In this document: piece by piece, positions 39,823 through 48,842 of the stretch
How positions within the stretch are numbered: the stretch's first letter is position 1
Layout of the letters: each line of letters starts with the position of its first letter
Origin: Brachybacterium saurashtrense
Lineage (GTDB): Bacteria > Actinomycetota > Actinomycetes > Actinomycetales > Dermabacteraceae
Assembly: GCF_003355475.1 (NCBI RefSeq)
Contig: NZ_CP031356.1
Location: 3,596,001-3,660,000, forward strand
DNA length: 64,000 nucleotides
Reading direction: 5' to 3'
Notes under the pieces: generated by a model
Told to the model about the DNA's origin: nothing
Database searches by the model: none
What the model saw: only the letters and a program-made list of their open reading frames with translations
Translations under genes and position numbers: made by a program

Positions 39823-41238
39823 TCAGGGGCGGTAGGTGATGCGGACGCGGCCGGGGTCGAAGCTTCGCCCGGGGCGTCCGGGAACGATCCGGAGGCGGGT
39901 GATCAGCGTGGTGATGACCGCGCGCTGGTCGGTGACATCCAGCGCGTCCCACCAGGCCTGTAGCGCGTGCCGGTTCCCGATCGGCGCCGCGTAGAGGGCG
40001 ATCGCCCCCTTGGCGGTGACCAGGCGCCGCTCGACATCGCGAAGCGCGGCAGCGGCGGCCTCGACCCCGCTGCGGTGTTCCCCGCGGGTGATGACACGGT
40101 CCTGGTAGTCCTGATCGAGCTGACCGATCCGTGTGTTGATCTTCACGACCTGCCGCAGTGGCCCGCTGGCCGACGCGTTGCCCGCGCCGACTCGCGGATG
40201 GGTGAGGCGGTGCAGGACGCGTTCGGTGACATAGGCATCGAGATGGGCGGCGTTGATGCTCAGCCCGCCACGTTCCGGACGGGACGGGTTCTTCTGGCAG
40301 GCGTATCGCCGCGTTTCGCCGGCGGGAGAGAGCTTCCCGGTGATGGTGAGCCCGGCGCCGCACTTCCCGCACCGCGCGATCCCACCCAACAGCGTCGGGA
40401 GGGCCGGTGTGGAGCGGCGGCGGGCGGGATCGGTGAGGATCGCCCGGATCTGCGCGGTCTACTCCGGGGGGATGATCGGTTCCCAATCACCCGGGCCGAG
40501 AATCTCCCGCCCACCCGCGGGGACCACCCGCGTGTCGGGAGCGTAGGCGCGTTGCCCGGAGATGCGGGCGGAGGACAGCACGCTGCGCACCGTGTACGGG
40601 TGCCACAGCCCAGACGTCCCGGTCCCGGCGCGCAGGGGCGGGATGCCGGAGCGGTTGAGCCAGGCGGTAATGGAACGCAGAGACTCGCCAGCGAGGAACC
40701 GATCGGCCATCTGCCGGATCACCGCCGCCTGCTCCGGGATCAGCACGCCGCCGGGCCCGTACCCGAACCGTGCGGGGCCGTGCCAGGCGCCTTGCTCGGC
40801 GAGGCGCTTGTTGGCGCGTTTGACGCGGTCGGACTTGTGCCCGGACTCGTACGCGGCGATCGCGACGAGCTGCCAGGCCATGAGCCGGCCCTCGGCGGTG
40901 TTCAGATCGAACCCGCCACCACGGACGGCCTCGATCCGCACCGGGTGCTGCTCGACCAGATCGATCAGGTCTTCGAGTTCACGCGGCTACCGGTAGAGGC
41001 GATCGACGTGCCAGACGACGATGTGCCTCACCGCGGCCCGCACCTGCGCGACCAGCGCGTCGTACCCGTTCCGTCGGCCACCATCGAACGCGGACACGTC
41101 GTTGTCGATGAACACCTGCGGATCGGTGAACCCGAGCTTCGCCGCGTGGGCGGCGCAGTCTTCTTGCTGGCGTTGGATGCCGGCTTGCAGGCCGGTGCGG
41201 TCCTGCGAGATCCGCAGATACACCGCCGCTTGCCCCAT
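39823..41238 (-). pseudogene. Second large serine recombinase with two in-frame amber codons
   Basis: One continuous frame of about 470 codons, interrupted by TAG at 40987-40989 (where the family has RLYRKPREL, here RLYR-stop-PREL) and TAG at 40459-40461 (PPE-stop-TAQIRAIL). The pieces are the resolvase domain (VYLRISQDRTG), the recombinase domain (GGGFDLNTAEGRLMAWQL, HGPARFGYG) and the zinc ribbon plus coiled coil (CGKCGAG, CQKNPS). It is a paralogue of the recombinase just downstream. Single-base changes at each codon would restore it. Confidence 0.82.
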
Positions 41239-41240
41239 CA

Positions 41241-41612
41241 CTACACCTCTGTCTCCCTCTCCCAAGGTAGGAGAGCGGAAATGTCCGTGGTCGTCCCTAA
41301 TGTTCCCGGTATGACTAGTGGTGTGTCCCGCGACGGCGATGTCTTGCCCTCCCGGCCTGCGAAGGAGGCCGTGCGCGAGATCTTCGTCGTGAGCGCTGTG
41401 GGGTTGTTCGTCGTGTTCGTCCTGGCTGCCATTCCTAGCTGTTGCGGGTCATGACGTCGCCGACCAGCGCGCTCCAGATCGAGGTCAGGCAACGATTCGT
41501 CACCCGCCGGGTAGACTGCCGCCGCAGCTTCCCGTTCGGCTGCTTCAACGTCCTCGACGGGCAAGAACGTGTCTGACTCCCCGTAGATCCCGTCCCAGTC
41601 GATCGCACCCAC
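41241..41612 (-). CDS. Hypothetical protein upstream of the recombinase
   Basis: A 123-codon frame from GTG 41612 whose first about 60 residues look protein-like and acidic (WDGIYGESDTFLPVEDVEAAERE, then PDLDLERAGRR). The later part overlaps a better supported plus-strand gene (41281-41454), so the true gene may end earlier or be degraded. TAGGCT lies 6 nt before the start codon, the layout of a leaderless transcript. No domain is recognised. Confidence 0.4.
   Translation of the reverse strand: MGAIDWDGIYGESDTFLPVEDVEAAEREAAAAVYPAGDESLPDLDLERAGRRRHDPQQLGMAARTNTTNNPTALTTKISRTASFAGREGKTSPSRDTPLVIPGTLGTTTDISALLPWERETEV
41281..41454 (+). CDS. 57-aa single-pass membrane protein
   Basis: Small gene with an excellent RBS (AGGAG, 8 nt before ATG). 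The product has a 33-residue polar N-terminus and one hydrophobic helix (residues about 34-53) ending in SCCGS. Family unknown. It is the only plus-strand gene between the recombinases and gajA. Small one-helix proteins are frequent in phage and defence islands as toxins or sensors, but no function can be claimed. Confidence 0.5.
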   Translation: MSVVVPNVPGMTSGVSRDGDVLPSRPAKEAVREIFVVSAVGLFVVFVLAAIPSCCGS

Positions 41613-41939
41613 GTTCTGAGCCTAGAAAAGCGACCGGCGTCACCGCCAGGTAATGTTGGACGCCGAGGATTGACGCTTGGCGCGCGAGGAGGACGATCGG
41701 TCCGTGTCGTTGGCCGTCCCCCCAGGACCGCAGCCCTGTCTGAGCCGAGGCTGTGATGGCCGTTGCGGGTGGAACGGTGGGACGCGATGTCGCTCGCCCT
41801 CGCGCTCGCAAAGAGCTATCAGATCGAGACCAGTACGAGCAGCACTCCCGGAGACTCCTTCGCCAGAATGGGACTCTGCTTCGCGACTTCGAGGCAGTCG
41901 ATCTGCGGGCGAACGCTCGCCCTAGGGGATGAGGACCCG

Positions 41940-43547
41940 ATGAAGCTCACTCGTCTGCACATCGCGAATCACAGTCGTATCGCGGATGTCTCGATCGATA
42001 TCCGCGACCATCTGGTGCTGGTGGGTGCGAATGACGTGGGCAAGAGCTCGGTGCTGCGTTGTCTTCAGCTCGTTCTCGGGGCGTCGACCGCTCAGCTGTA
42101 CGCGCAGATCGCCGGGGAGGACTTCCGAGACGCCGACAGCGAGTTCGTCGTGGAGGTCGAGCTTGTGGACTTCTCGGATGATGAGAAGGCGGCGTTTCCG
42201 GACGAGATCGACATCGACGCGATCACTGGGGCCAGAACGCTGGCGCTTCGCCTGAGCGCGAGCATCGACGCGAACGAGACGCTGAACGTCGAGCGGATCG
42301 CCGTGGGCGCGGGCACCCGACGTCAGCTGTCCAGGGCGCAGCTCGATGCGATCGGATGGCGGTTTCTCAGCGCCACGAGCCAGGCGCGTGAACTCCGCGA
42401 CGATCGCCGCTCGGCACTCAAAGACCTCCTGGAAGCAGTCGAGCTGGGCGCCGAGAAGGCGGACTTCGACGGTGCCGTGCAGCAACTGGCGACGGTGCTG
42501 TCGGAGTCGACGGTGATGGAAGGCGTCCGTACAGACCTTGCCACGCAGTTGACGAAGGCACTGCCGTCCGCGATCGACACCGACGATCTAACGTTCGTGC
42601 CCGGCTCATCGGCCGAGCAGGATGTCCTGAGCGACGTGCGCCTGCAGATCCAGAAGGACGGGACGCTGCGGGATCTCACGGCACAGTCCGACGGGATGCG
42701 TGCCCTGTATGCGATCGCGCTGTACGACCTGACAAGCTCGGGCGCCAACGTCGTGGGAATCGACGAACCCGAGATCCACCTCCACCCGACCAGCCAGCGC
42801 AGTCTGGCGCGCCTGCTGAAAGCCAGCAGCAGCCAGAAGATCATCGCGACGCACTCACCGGATATCGTCGGCGCGTTCGATCCCGACTCCATCGTCGTCG
42901 TCAAGGCCGGCGGCGTCTTGGTACAGCCGCTGGCTGGCTTTCTCACCAGCGATGAACGGTTGACCGTGCGCTGGTGGGTTCGCGACAGGCTCGAGCCGCT
43001 CACCGCCCGCCGCGTGATCGCAGTCGAAGGCATCGCCGACCGGATCATTGTCGAGCGAGCTGCGGACCTCACCAGCCGGACCCTCGACCGGCTCGGGGTC
43101 TCCCTCATCGAAACCAACGGTGCGGGCGACATGGGCGCGATCAACACCCTGTTCGGCCCCAGCGGCTTCGACGTTCCACTGTCCCTGCTGATCGACGCGG
43201 ACGCGGAGACAGCCACCGCCACCAAACTGGGCGTGCAGCCGACGGACCTGAACGCCAACTTCGTGTGGGTCTCGCGAGCGGATCTCGAAGACGAGTACGT
43301 CGCCGCCATCGGAGCAGCGCCCCTTCAAGCCGCTCTGGCCGCTTCCACCCTCTTCAAACCGAACCAGCTACGCGCGCTGCGGGCTACCGGTCCGGGCGGA
43401 ACGTTCACCGATGCCGACGTGGCGAGCTTCTGCAGGTCGTACAAGGTGAACGCGGCGCTGGTCGCTGTTTCGCTACTCGACCAGGCCGCCGCGCGTGCGA
43501 TTCGTAGCATCGAGGGGATGCTGTCGCAGGTCGAGGCCTCGCTATGA
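41940..43547 (+). CDS. gajA: Gabija GajA-like OLD-family ATPase/Toprim nuclease
   Basis: A 535-aa protein. N-terminal ABC-type ATPase: MKLTRLHIANHSRIADVSID start, Walker A GANDVGKSS (29-37), a signature-like QSDGMRAL (249-256), Walker B VVGIDEPEIHLHP (271-283) and a switch His in ATHSPD. C-terminal Toprim nuclease: Glu363 in AVEG and the DxD pair Asp419/Asp421 in LLIDADAE. This is a class 2 OLD nuclease, defined by pairing with a UvrD-like helicase, which overlaps by 4 nt downstream. In Gabija, GajA nicks invading DNA when nucleotides are depleted. All catalytic residues are present. Confidence 0.9.
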   Translation: MKLTRLHIANHSRIADVSIDIRDHLVLVGANDVGKSSVLRCLQLVLGASTAQLYAQIAGEDFRDADSEFVVEVELVDFSDDEKAAFPDEIDIDAITGARTLALRLSASIDANETLNVERIAVGAGTRRQLSRAQLDAIGWRFLSATSQARELRDDRRSALKDLLEAVELGAEKADFDGAVQQLATVLSESTVMEGVRTDLATQLTKALPSAIDTDDLTFVPGSSAEQDVLSDVRLQIQKDGTLRDLTAQSDGMRALYAIALYDLTSSGANVVGIDEPEIHLHPTSQRSLARLLKASSSQKIIATHSPDIVGAFDPDSIVVVKAGGVLVQPLAGFLTSDERLTVRWWVRDRLEPLTARRVIAVEGIADRIIVERAADLTSRTLDRLGVSLIETNGAGDMGAINTLFGPSGFDVPLSLLIDADAETATATKLGVQPTDLNANFVWVSRADLEDEYVAAIGAAPLQAALAASTLFKPNQLRALRATGPGGTFTDADVASFCRSYKVNAALVAVSLLDQAAARAIRSIEGMLSQVEASL

Positions 43548-45232
43548 AGATCCAGCCCACCGCAGCACAGGTCCAGATCCGCGACAGCAACCAGATGGGA
43601 ATGCTCGTCGTCGCACCAGCAGGGTGTGGCAAGAGCGAAGCGCTCGCACTGCGCGTGCAGGGGATGCTCCGTCGGGGTGTTGCCGCAGGGGCCCGACGCA
43701 TCCTGGTCGCCACATTCTCCAACCGCGCGAAGGACAACATCCGAGAACGCCTGCGCCATTACCTGACCCCAGCAGAGCTCCGCGACAAGGTGACCGTCAT
43801 CAACTTCCACGGGCTGTCTGCTCGCCTGTACCGATCGCACGCCGCCGCGATCGGCTTGGACCCAGAGTGGACTCTGCCGGAGAACGACTGGGTAAAGGAA
43901 CAGTGCCAGCGCGCCGGACTCAACTACGGACAAGCCGCCGGAGTCGACAAAGTGCTCCAATGCATCAAGCAGGACCCCGTGAACGACGCTGACGTGCTCC
44001 GGCTTGTCGAAGCACACGGAAACGTCGACGCCCTCGAGATCGAGCAGCTTCGCGTACAGGACCAGCAGCTCACCTACGATGATCTGCCGCGCATGGCCGA
44101 GTTGATCCTCGCTCGCGACGAAGTGGCAGACCTGTACCGGGTGCATTTCGTCGCGGTCGTGGTCGATGAGTTCCAGGACCTCACCCCTCAGCAGCTGCGG
44201 ATCATCAAACGGATCGGCGCCGGCCGCACCACCTATGCCGGCGACCTCGCCCAGGGCATCTACGGATTCACTGGAGCCAAGCCCGAAGAGGTGTACGCAC
44301 AGATCACCGACGAAGTAGGCGAGGTTGTCCAGTTGACCGAGTCGCATCGCTCATCACCGGCCGTGCTCGCCGCGGTGAACGCGTTAGTGCCGCTCACGCA
44401 CGGAACCGCGCTCACTTGCGCAGCCCCCGACACCTGGCCATCCGGTGGCATCGCCGTCGAAGTGAGCCATCAGACCGCAGACGCTGAGGCGGGGTGGCTC
44501 GTCAAGCTCGCGAAGGCCATCCTGTCCCGCGCCCCGGGCCAGCGCATCGGCGTCATCTCCCGCATCGGCTCGAGACGACGGTTCGCGGACGCCGCGTTCA
44601 CCGCCGAGCAAGGGTTCGAGGTTCACAGGTGGGACGACGGCGTGCTGGATACCGATACCGCACGTCGAGTCAAGTCGGTCCTGGCCAGCATGGACGCTGC
44701 AGCAGTTCTCGACGCGGACGACTCGATCGAGTTCCTGCGGGACTTCGCCGAATTCCACCAGATCCAGGATCCGGCGGATCGGCTCGCGCTCGCCGACGCC
44801 CTGGGCTGGGTACTCGAACTGCTCACGCAGGGGCTGACCCTGGCCGAGATCTCGAAACGAATCCGAGTCGGTGACAACTCGACCCTGCTCACCAAGCCAG
44901 GGGTTCACCTGCTCTCCGGCCACGCCGGAAAAGGACAGCAGTTCGACTGGGTCGTCGTCATCGGCCTCGAGGACGGCAACGTTCCCTTCTTCGAGGCAAA
45001 GAGCGACGAGGCCCTGCGAGAAGAGGCGCGCGTCCTCTCCGTGATGATGTCACGCGCCCGGCACGGGCTCATCCTGTCCCACGCGGCAGCGGTCCCCGCG
45101 CTGAACGGGAGAGTGTTCGCTAAGGAACCCTCGCGGTTCCTCACCTCTGCGCTGCGTGCGACCCTGACTGACACAGATGGGCTCGTTCAATGGTTCAGGA
45201 CCGCGTCGTGGGATGCGATCGCCAGGCGCTGA
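43544..45232 (+). CDS. gajB: Gabija GajB-like UvrD/PcrA-family helicase
   Basis: A 562-aa superfamily 1 helicase. Walker A PAGCGKSE (25-32), motif Ia ATFSNRAKDN, Walker B VVVDEFQDLTP (205-215), motif III AGDLAQGIYGF, motif IV LTESHRS, motif V SGHAGKGQQFDWV and motif VI VMMSRARHGLI. It overlaps gajA by 4 nt (ATGA). GajB proteins sense DNA ends or degraded nucleic acid and activate GajA. Slightly longer than the about 500-residue prototype. All SF1 motifs appear intact, so the Gabija pair is probably functional. Confidence 0.9.
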   Translation: MKIQPTAAQVQIRDSNQMGMLVVAPAGCGKSEALALRVQGMLRRGVAAGARRILVATFSNRAKDNIRERLRHYLTPAELRDKVTVINFHGLSARLYRSHAAAIGLDPEWTLPENDWVKEQCQRAGLNYGQAAGVDKVLQCIKQDPVNDADVLRLVEAHGNVDALEIEQLRVQDQQLTYDDLPRMAELILARDEVADLYRVHFVAVVVDEFQDLTPQQLRIIKRIGAGRTTYAGDLAQGIYGFTGAKPEEVYAQITDEVGEVVQLTESHRSSPAVLAAVNALVPLTHGTALTCAAPDTWPSGGIAVEVSHQTADAEAGWLVKLAKAILSRAPGQRIGVISRIGSRRRFADAAFTAEQGFEVHRWDDGVLDTDTARRVKSVLASMDAAAVLDADDSIEFLRDFAEFHQIQDPADRLALADALGWVLELLTQGLTLAEISKRIRVGDNSTLLTKPGVHLLSGHAGKGQQFDWVVVIGLEDGNVPFFEAKSDEALREEARVLSVMMSRARHGLILSHAAAVPALNGRVFAKEPSRFLTSALRATLTDTDGLVQWFRTASWDAIARR

Positions 45233-45296
45233 CCGACAGCCGACTCGCACATCACGTAGCAGCGTGCGTCCCGCCCAACGTCTCCGACCCAGTTCG

Positions 45297-45302
45297 TAGT
45301 CT
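45297..45302 (+). promoter_or_regulatory. Possible leaderless promoter of the first Mrr-like gene
   Basis: TAGTCT, a TANNNT -10 element, ends 6 nt before the GTG start at 45309. There is no Shine-Dalgarno sequence. This spacing places the transcription start on the start codon, a common actinobacterial arrangement. It suggests the gene has its own promoter rather than depending only on gajAB transcription. Confidence 0.5.
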
Positions 45303-45308
45303 TGAACT

Positions 45309-47054
45309 GTGCCCACCTACGACTGGCCGCTAATTCAGCAGCGGAGCGGAGACTCGATCGAGTCTCTTATCGCGACCCTCTTGCGCCGCGAGTACACCGA
45401 CGCGCGGCAGGTCAACCCGTCACAGGGTGATGGCGGCATCGACATCCTCCGCTCGACAGACGATGGCCTCGAGATCTGGCAGGTCAAAGGCTTCACGACC
45501 GCGATGACCGACAGCCAGTTCCGTCAGGTCAAGAAGTCTTGGGAACGGCTCGTAGAAGAACATGTCACACCAGGCAAACATCAGATCTTCCGCTACCACC
45601 TCGTGACGCCCTGGACACCGACCGAAGAGCGCATCACTCTGTTCGATGAGCTCACCGCGGACGCATCGTTCTCGTGCCAGTGGGACAGCGACGCCTTCAT
45701 CGCTGGTCTCGCGGACCGCTATCCCGAGACCATGCAGCGGTTCGTTCACGGTGAAGGGGTGCTGGAGCAGTTCATCAGCCAGAAGGCGATGCTGGCATCT
45801 TCGCCGGTCGAGCGTGGCGAATCGCTGACAATGCTCGATGCGATCGAGACCCGGCAGGACGCGCTGGACGTCATCCGTGACACGGTCAGCGAGAACTACC
45901 GTATTGAGCACGGCACCCGCACGGCGGCTAACGCCCATGACGTTCCGCTGCCGTCTGATGACGATCCGGCCGTCTATCACCGGATGACCTATCTCGGAGA
46001 CGCTCGGTGGAAATACGAGTCCGTCGTGCCGCGCTCCGTGGATGCCGTCGAGATCGATCCCATCATCCTGAACATGGAGTTCCTGGCGGCGCCGGGCACA
46101 CCTGAACATGACGCCGTGCGAGCGTGGTCCGAATGGGGCATTCCGTTCCAGGGCGCGCACGTCAGAACCACCACCGTCGGCGGTCCCTTCTCCGACGACG
46201 AGCCAGCCGAATCAACGGTCTCTTTCATCGAGAGAGGACGCGACGACGCGCCACCGCTCTACCTCCGCTGCATTACAAGCGACGGGGAGAGTCGGTTCCG
46301 CTTGCCGTTGGTCGTTGCCGCACGGACGGTCGGCACGCACACTGGCTGGTTGCGTCTGGTCGCCGACACACCAGAGCGAGCGCTCAACTTCGAGCTGCGT
46401 TTCAAGCAGGGCGAGGACACTGACGCAAAGGTGCAGATGGGGAACGTTGATGGGCGCAACCCCGAGGCTGTCCGCGATGAGCTCGAAACCCTGCTGAGCA
46501 TCAGCGAAGGCGATGTCATCTCCGTGGAAACCAGCAACGGCCAGTCACTGATTCGAACGCACGGAACAGTCCTGCCGACCGCGCTGGAAGCGATTCATCT
46601 ACCGGTGGCGCAGCATCTCGTCCAGTTGCAAGCTCACACGGCGGCCGTGCTCGTCATGCCCTCAATCGAGGAAATCACCGACGGTCAGTTCCGCTACCTC
46701 TCGCTCCTGGCCTCGATTTACGGTGGCACCGCGCACCGATGGAACTGGGCAGAGGTCACCCTCCGGGTGCCCGAGGATCCTGCCGAGGCACTGCGCATCA
46801 AGGAAGTCGCCGCGAACGTCGCCTCCGGCGGCCACCTGGTCAAGGTAGAAGAACCCGTGTTCCAGCTCGGGAACCGGACTTACACGATCGACCATCCTCT
46901 CGCAAGCACCGCGCATTCAGTCCAGTTCGAAGCAGGGATCGATCCCGCGGCCCTCCACCCTGGAGATACCTTCCGACTGATCCCCGGAGCCGACGCTGGC
47001 GTCACGACGGCGAAGATCGTTGACTGGACCCCCGGGAGTATCTCGTTCGACTGA
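45309..47054 (+). CDS. Mrr-like PD-(D/E)XK nuclease with uncharacterised C-terminal region (paralogue A)
   Basis: A 581-aa protein. Residues 10-130 form a restriction-endonuclease-like fold: Glu19 (SIESLIATLL), SQGDGGIDIL with Asp45, then EIWQVKGF with Gln58-x-Lys60, as in Mrr-type nucleases. LVTPWTPTEE follows, then about 430 residues, mostly beta-rich, with no family I recognise. It shares this whole architecture with the convergent gene 47103-48806. It lies 76 bp after gajB with its own likely promoter. A defence nuclease is the best guess; the long tail may sense or bind a trigger. Confidence 0.82.
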   Translation: MPTYDWPLIQQRSGDSIESLIATLLRREYTDARQVNPSQGDGGIDILRSTDDGLEIWQVKGFTTAMTDSQFRQVKKSWERLVEEHVTPGKHQIFRYHLVTPWTPTEERITLFDELTADASFSCQWDSDAFIAGLADRYPETMQRFVHGEGVLEQFISQKAMLASSPVERGESLTMLDAIETRQDALDVIRDTVSENYRIEHGTRTAANAHDVPLPSDDDPAVYHRMTYLGDARWKYESVVPRSVDAVEIDPIILNMEFLAAPGTPEHDAVRAWSEWGIPFQGAHVRTTTVGGPFSDDEPAESTVSFIERGRDDAPPLYLRCITSDGESRFRLPLVVAARTVGTHTGWLRLVADTPERALNFELRFKQGEDTDAKVQMGNVDGRNPEAVRDELETLLSISEGDVISVETSNGQSLIRTHGTVLPTALEAIHLPVAQHLVQLQAHTAAVLVMPSIEEITDGQFRYLSLLASIYGGTAHRWNWAEVTLRVPEDPAEALRIKEVAANVASGGHLVKVEEPVFQLGNRTYTIDHPLASTAHSVQFEAGIDPAALHPGDTFRLIPGADAGVTTAKIVDWTPGSISFD

Positions 47055-47102
47055 TCCGTAACTTCGGCTGATCCGTAACCGGGCCGGGGCAACCAGGGAG
47101 GC

Positions 47103-48806
47103 TCAACCTGCTGCGTCGTCTGAATGCTCCATGGGTAAGGAGAATCGGACGCGCCGATTGGGCGTCGTGAGCCAGTGCACCGACCGGCCATCGACTTCGC
47201 GTCGTTCAAGGATGGTTGCGTCTTCGATCCACATGCGAGCCGTGCCGAAGTGGATCGTCTGTTCACCGATGGTGACCTCAAGGGGGACGTCGATTGCGAG
47301 CAGACCCGGAATCGTGTCGACCTCGGCTGGCAGCTCGACCCCCAGGGCGTGGCCCTTGGGATAAGCAGCTATGACCACTTTCCCCTCGAGGATCGTGGCC
47401 GCGCGCCGCCACTCTGCAACCTGAGCGAAGGTGGTCTCGGTCAGGTCTGGAACTCGGACGATGGTGCCTGTGTGCTGTTGCAGCCGTGCCAGCGCGTCAA
47501 CCGGAGCTGCGACGCCGTTGAGGACCTCGCGTATCTCATCGGGGAAGTCGATATTCCAGTTCGGGTCGACGGTCGCGCTCAGGGGAGGGGCGCCTTTCCG
47601 TCGCACGTAGACGGTGTTCGGGTGTGACGTTGACGTGATGAAGGCCAAAGCAGTTTTTACGTCCGACGCGGGCTGGTTCGAGTAGTCGCCGAACCGGAAC
47701 TCTCGTTTTCCGCTCTCCGACGCCGTGTAGCGGTCCTCGATGGTGAAGACGTGGTTCTTCTGCTGCAGAACCACCCGGAGGCCTTTCGTGCCTTCGCTTC
47801 GCGCAATCCGGGTCACCTCGGTCTCGGCGATAGGCACACCCTCGGCGGAGCGGGTTGCGAGGATGAGGTCTGGGTCAGCTCCCACCTCGTCGTCAACCGG
47901 AAGGACTTGCATCGCCGCGTTCGTCAAGGGGCCGCCGAGACCGCCGGGCGCGTCGATACTGCCTGCAAATGCGCCAGCCGGTACCGCAAACGGTGCGCCG
48001 TAATCGAAGAAGTCTTGAAGAGCCGTCGCCAGATCGGAACCGCCTTCCGCGCTCACGGCCCCGGAGATGACAATCGGACGCTCCGTGGCCGAGGCTGCAC
48101 ATCGAGCGATGACGTCGACGGCCTGCCACTTCCTTCCCTGCCCGTCGGATTGAATCCACGTCATCATCAGGTTCGGCCGTTTGACCAGGCCCGGCAGCTC
48201 TCCCTCTCCAAGCCGGAGTTCGTACCGGTAGTGGGGATCTCCGTCGAGGACCGTGAGCGCTGTCGCCAACCGGGATGAAACGGTGGGGACGTCCAGCTTC
48301 TGACCTGCGTCGGCGGGAGCGAGCAGGGCAACGACTGCTTGGTAGGCCTGCTCGATGCGGCTCTTGCCGCCATCCAGGTAGTAATCGATGACTTCCGGGT
48401 ACTTTGCCGTGAGGGCCTCGACGTATGCCAGGCCGTTCCACGTTACAGTGCGCCCTCTGTCGTCGAGGCCTTGTAGCCAAGCGTCAGCTTCCGGCGTCGG
48501 ATCCCAGGGCGTGACTAGATGCCATTCCTCGACGTTGAGAGTGGCCCACCGAGGGTCGGTTTGCAGCCGAGTCCACGACTCCTCAACGTTGTTCTGTTGA
48601 GTCGTTGAGAGCGGCCCCGTGTAGCGCTTGACCTGGTAGACGACATCCCCGCCGTTCGCGGCCGCGCCTCTGTCGAGGATGTCGACCCCGCCATCGCCTC
48701 TTGAGGGTGTGATCCGCACAGAGTTTGGCCGTTCCCGGTTGATGAGCATCGCGACGACAGCCTCGACGTCGTTGCCCTCATATCGTGCCCAAGCGACGCG
48801 TGTCAT
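47103..48806 (-). CDS. Mrr-like PD-(D/E)XK nuclease with uncharacterised C-terminal region (paralogue B)
   Basis: A 567-aa paralogue of the convergent neighbour. Head: Glu15 (DVEAVVAML), PSRGDGGVDIL with Asp42, VVYQVKRYTG with Gln58-x-Lys60. Shared further on: LVTPWDPTPE, KYPEVIDYYLDGGKSRIEQAY matching RYPETMQRFVHGEGVLEQFI, and the late VDALARLQQHTGTIVRVP matching LVQLQAHTAAVLVMP. The start at 48806 has GGGAG upstream. The two genes meet tail to tail with 48 bp between stops, at the right end of the island. The pair may act as a heteromer or as two separate systems. Confidence 0.82.
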   Translation of the reverse strand: MTRVAWARYEGNDVEAVVAMLINRERPNSVRITPSRGDGGVDILDRGAAANGGDVVYQVKRYTGPLSTTQQNNVEESWTRLQTDPRWATLNVEEWHLVTPWDPTPEADAWLQGLDDRGRTVTWNGLAYVEALTAKYPEVIDYYLDGGKSRIEQAYQAVVALLAPADAGQKLDVPTVSSRLATALTVLDGDPHYRYELRLGEGELPGLVKRPNLMMTWIQSDGQGRKWQAVDVIARCAASATERPIVISGAVSAEGGSDLATALQDFFDYGAPFAVPAGAFAGSIDAPGGLGGPLTNAAMQVLPVDDEVGADPDLILATRSAEGVPIAETEVTRIARSEGTKGLRVVLQQKNHVFTIEDRYTASESGKREFRFGDYSNQPASDVKTALAFITSTSHPNTVYVRRKGAPPLSATVDPNWNIDFPDEIREVLNGVAAPVDALARLQQHTGTIVRVPDLTETTFAQVAEWRRAATILEGKVVIAAYPKGHALGVELPAEVDTIPGLLAIDVPLEVTIGEQTIHFGTARMWIEDATILERREVDGRSVHWLTTPNRRVRFSLPMEHSDDAAG

Positions 48807-48842
48807 CGGAGCCCGCTCCCTTCGTGCTTCATGGCCGCGCAT

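Noticed and set aside
35699-41000. Genome-wide amber recoding as the explanation of in-frame TAG codons.
   Set aside because: The XRE/ImmA gene ends naturally at TAG and no suppressor tRNA is visible in the window; point mutations in decaying genes are simpler.
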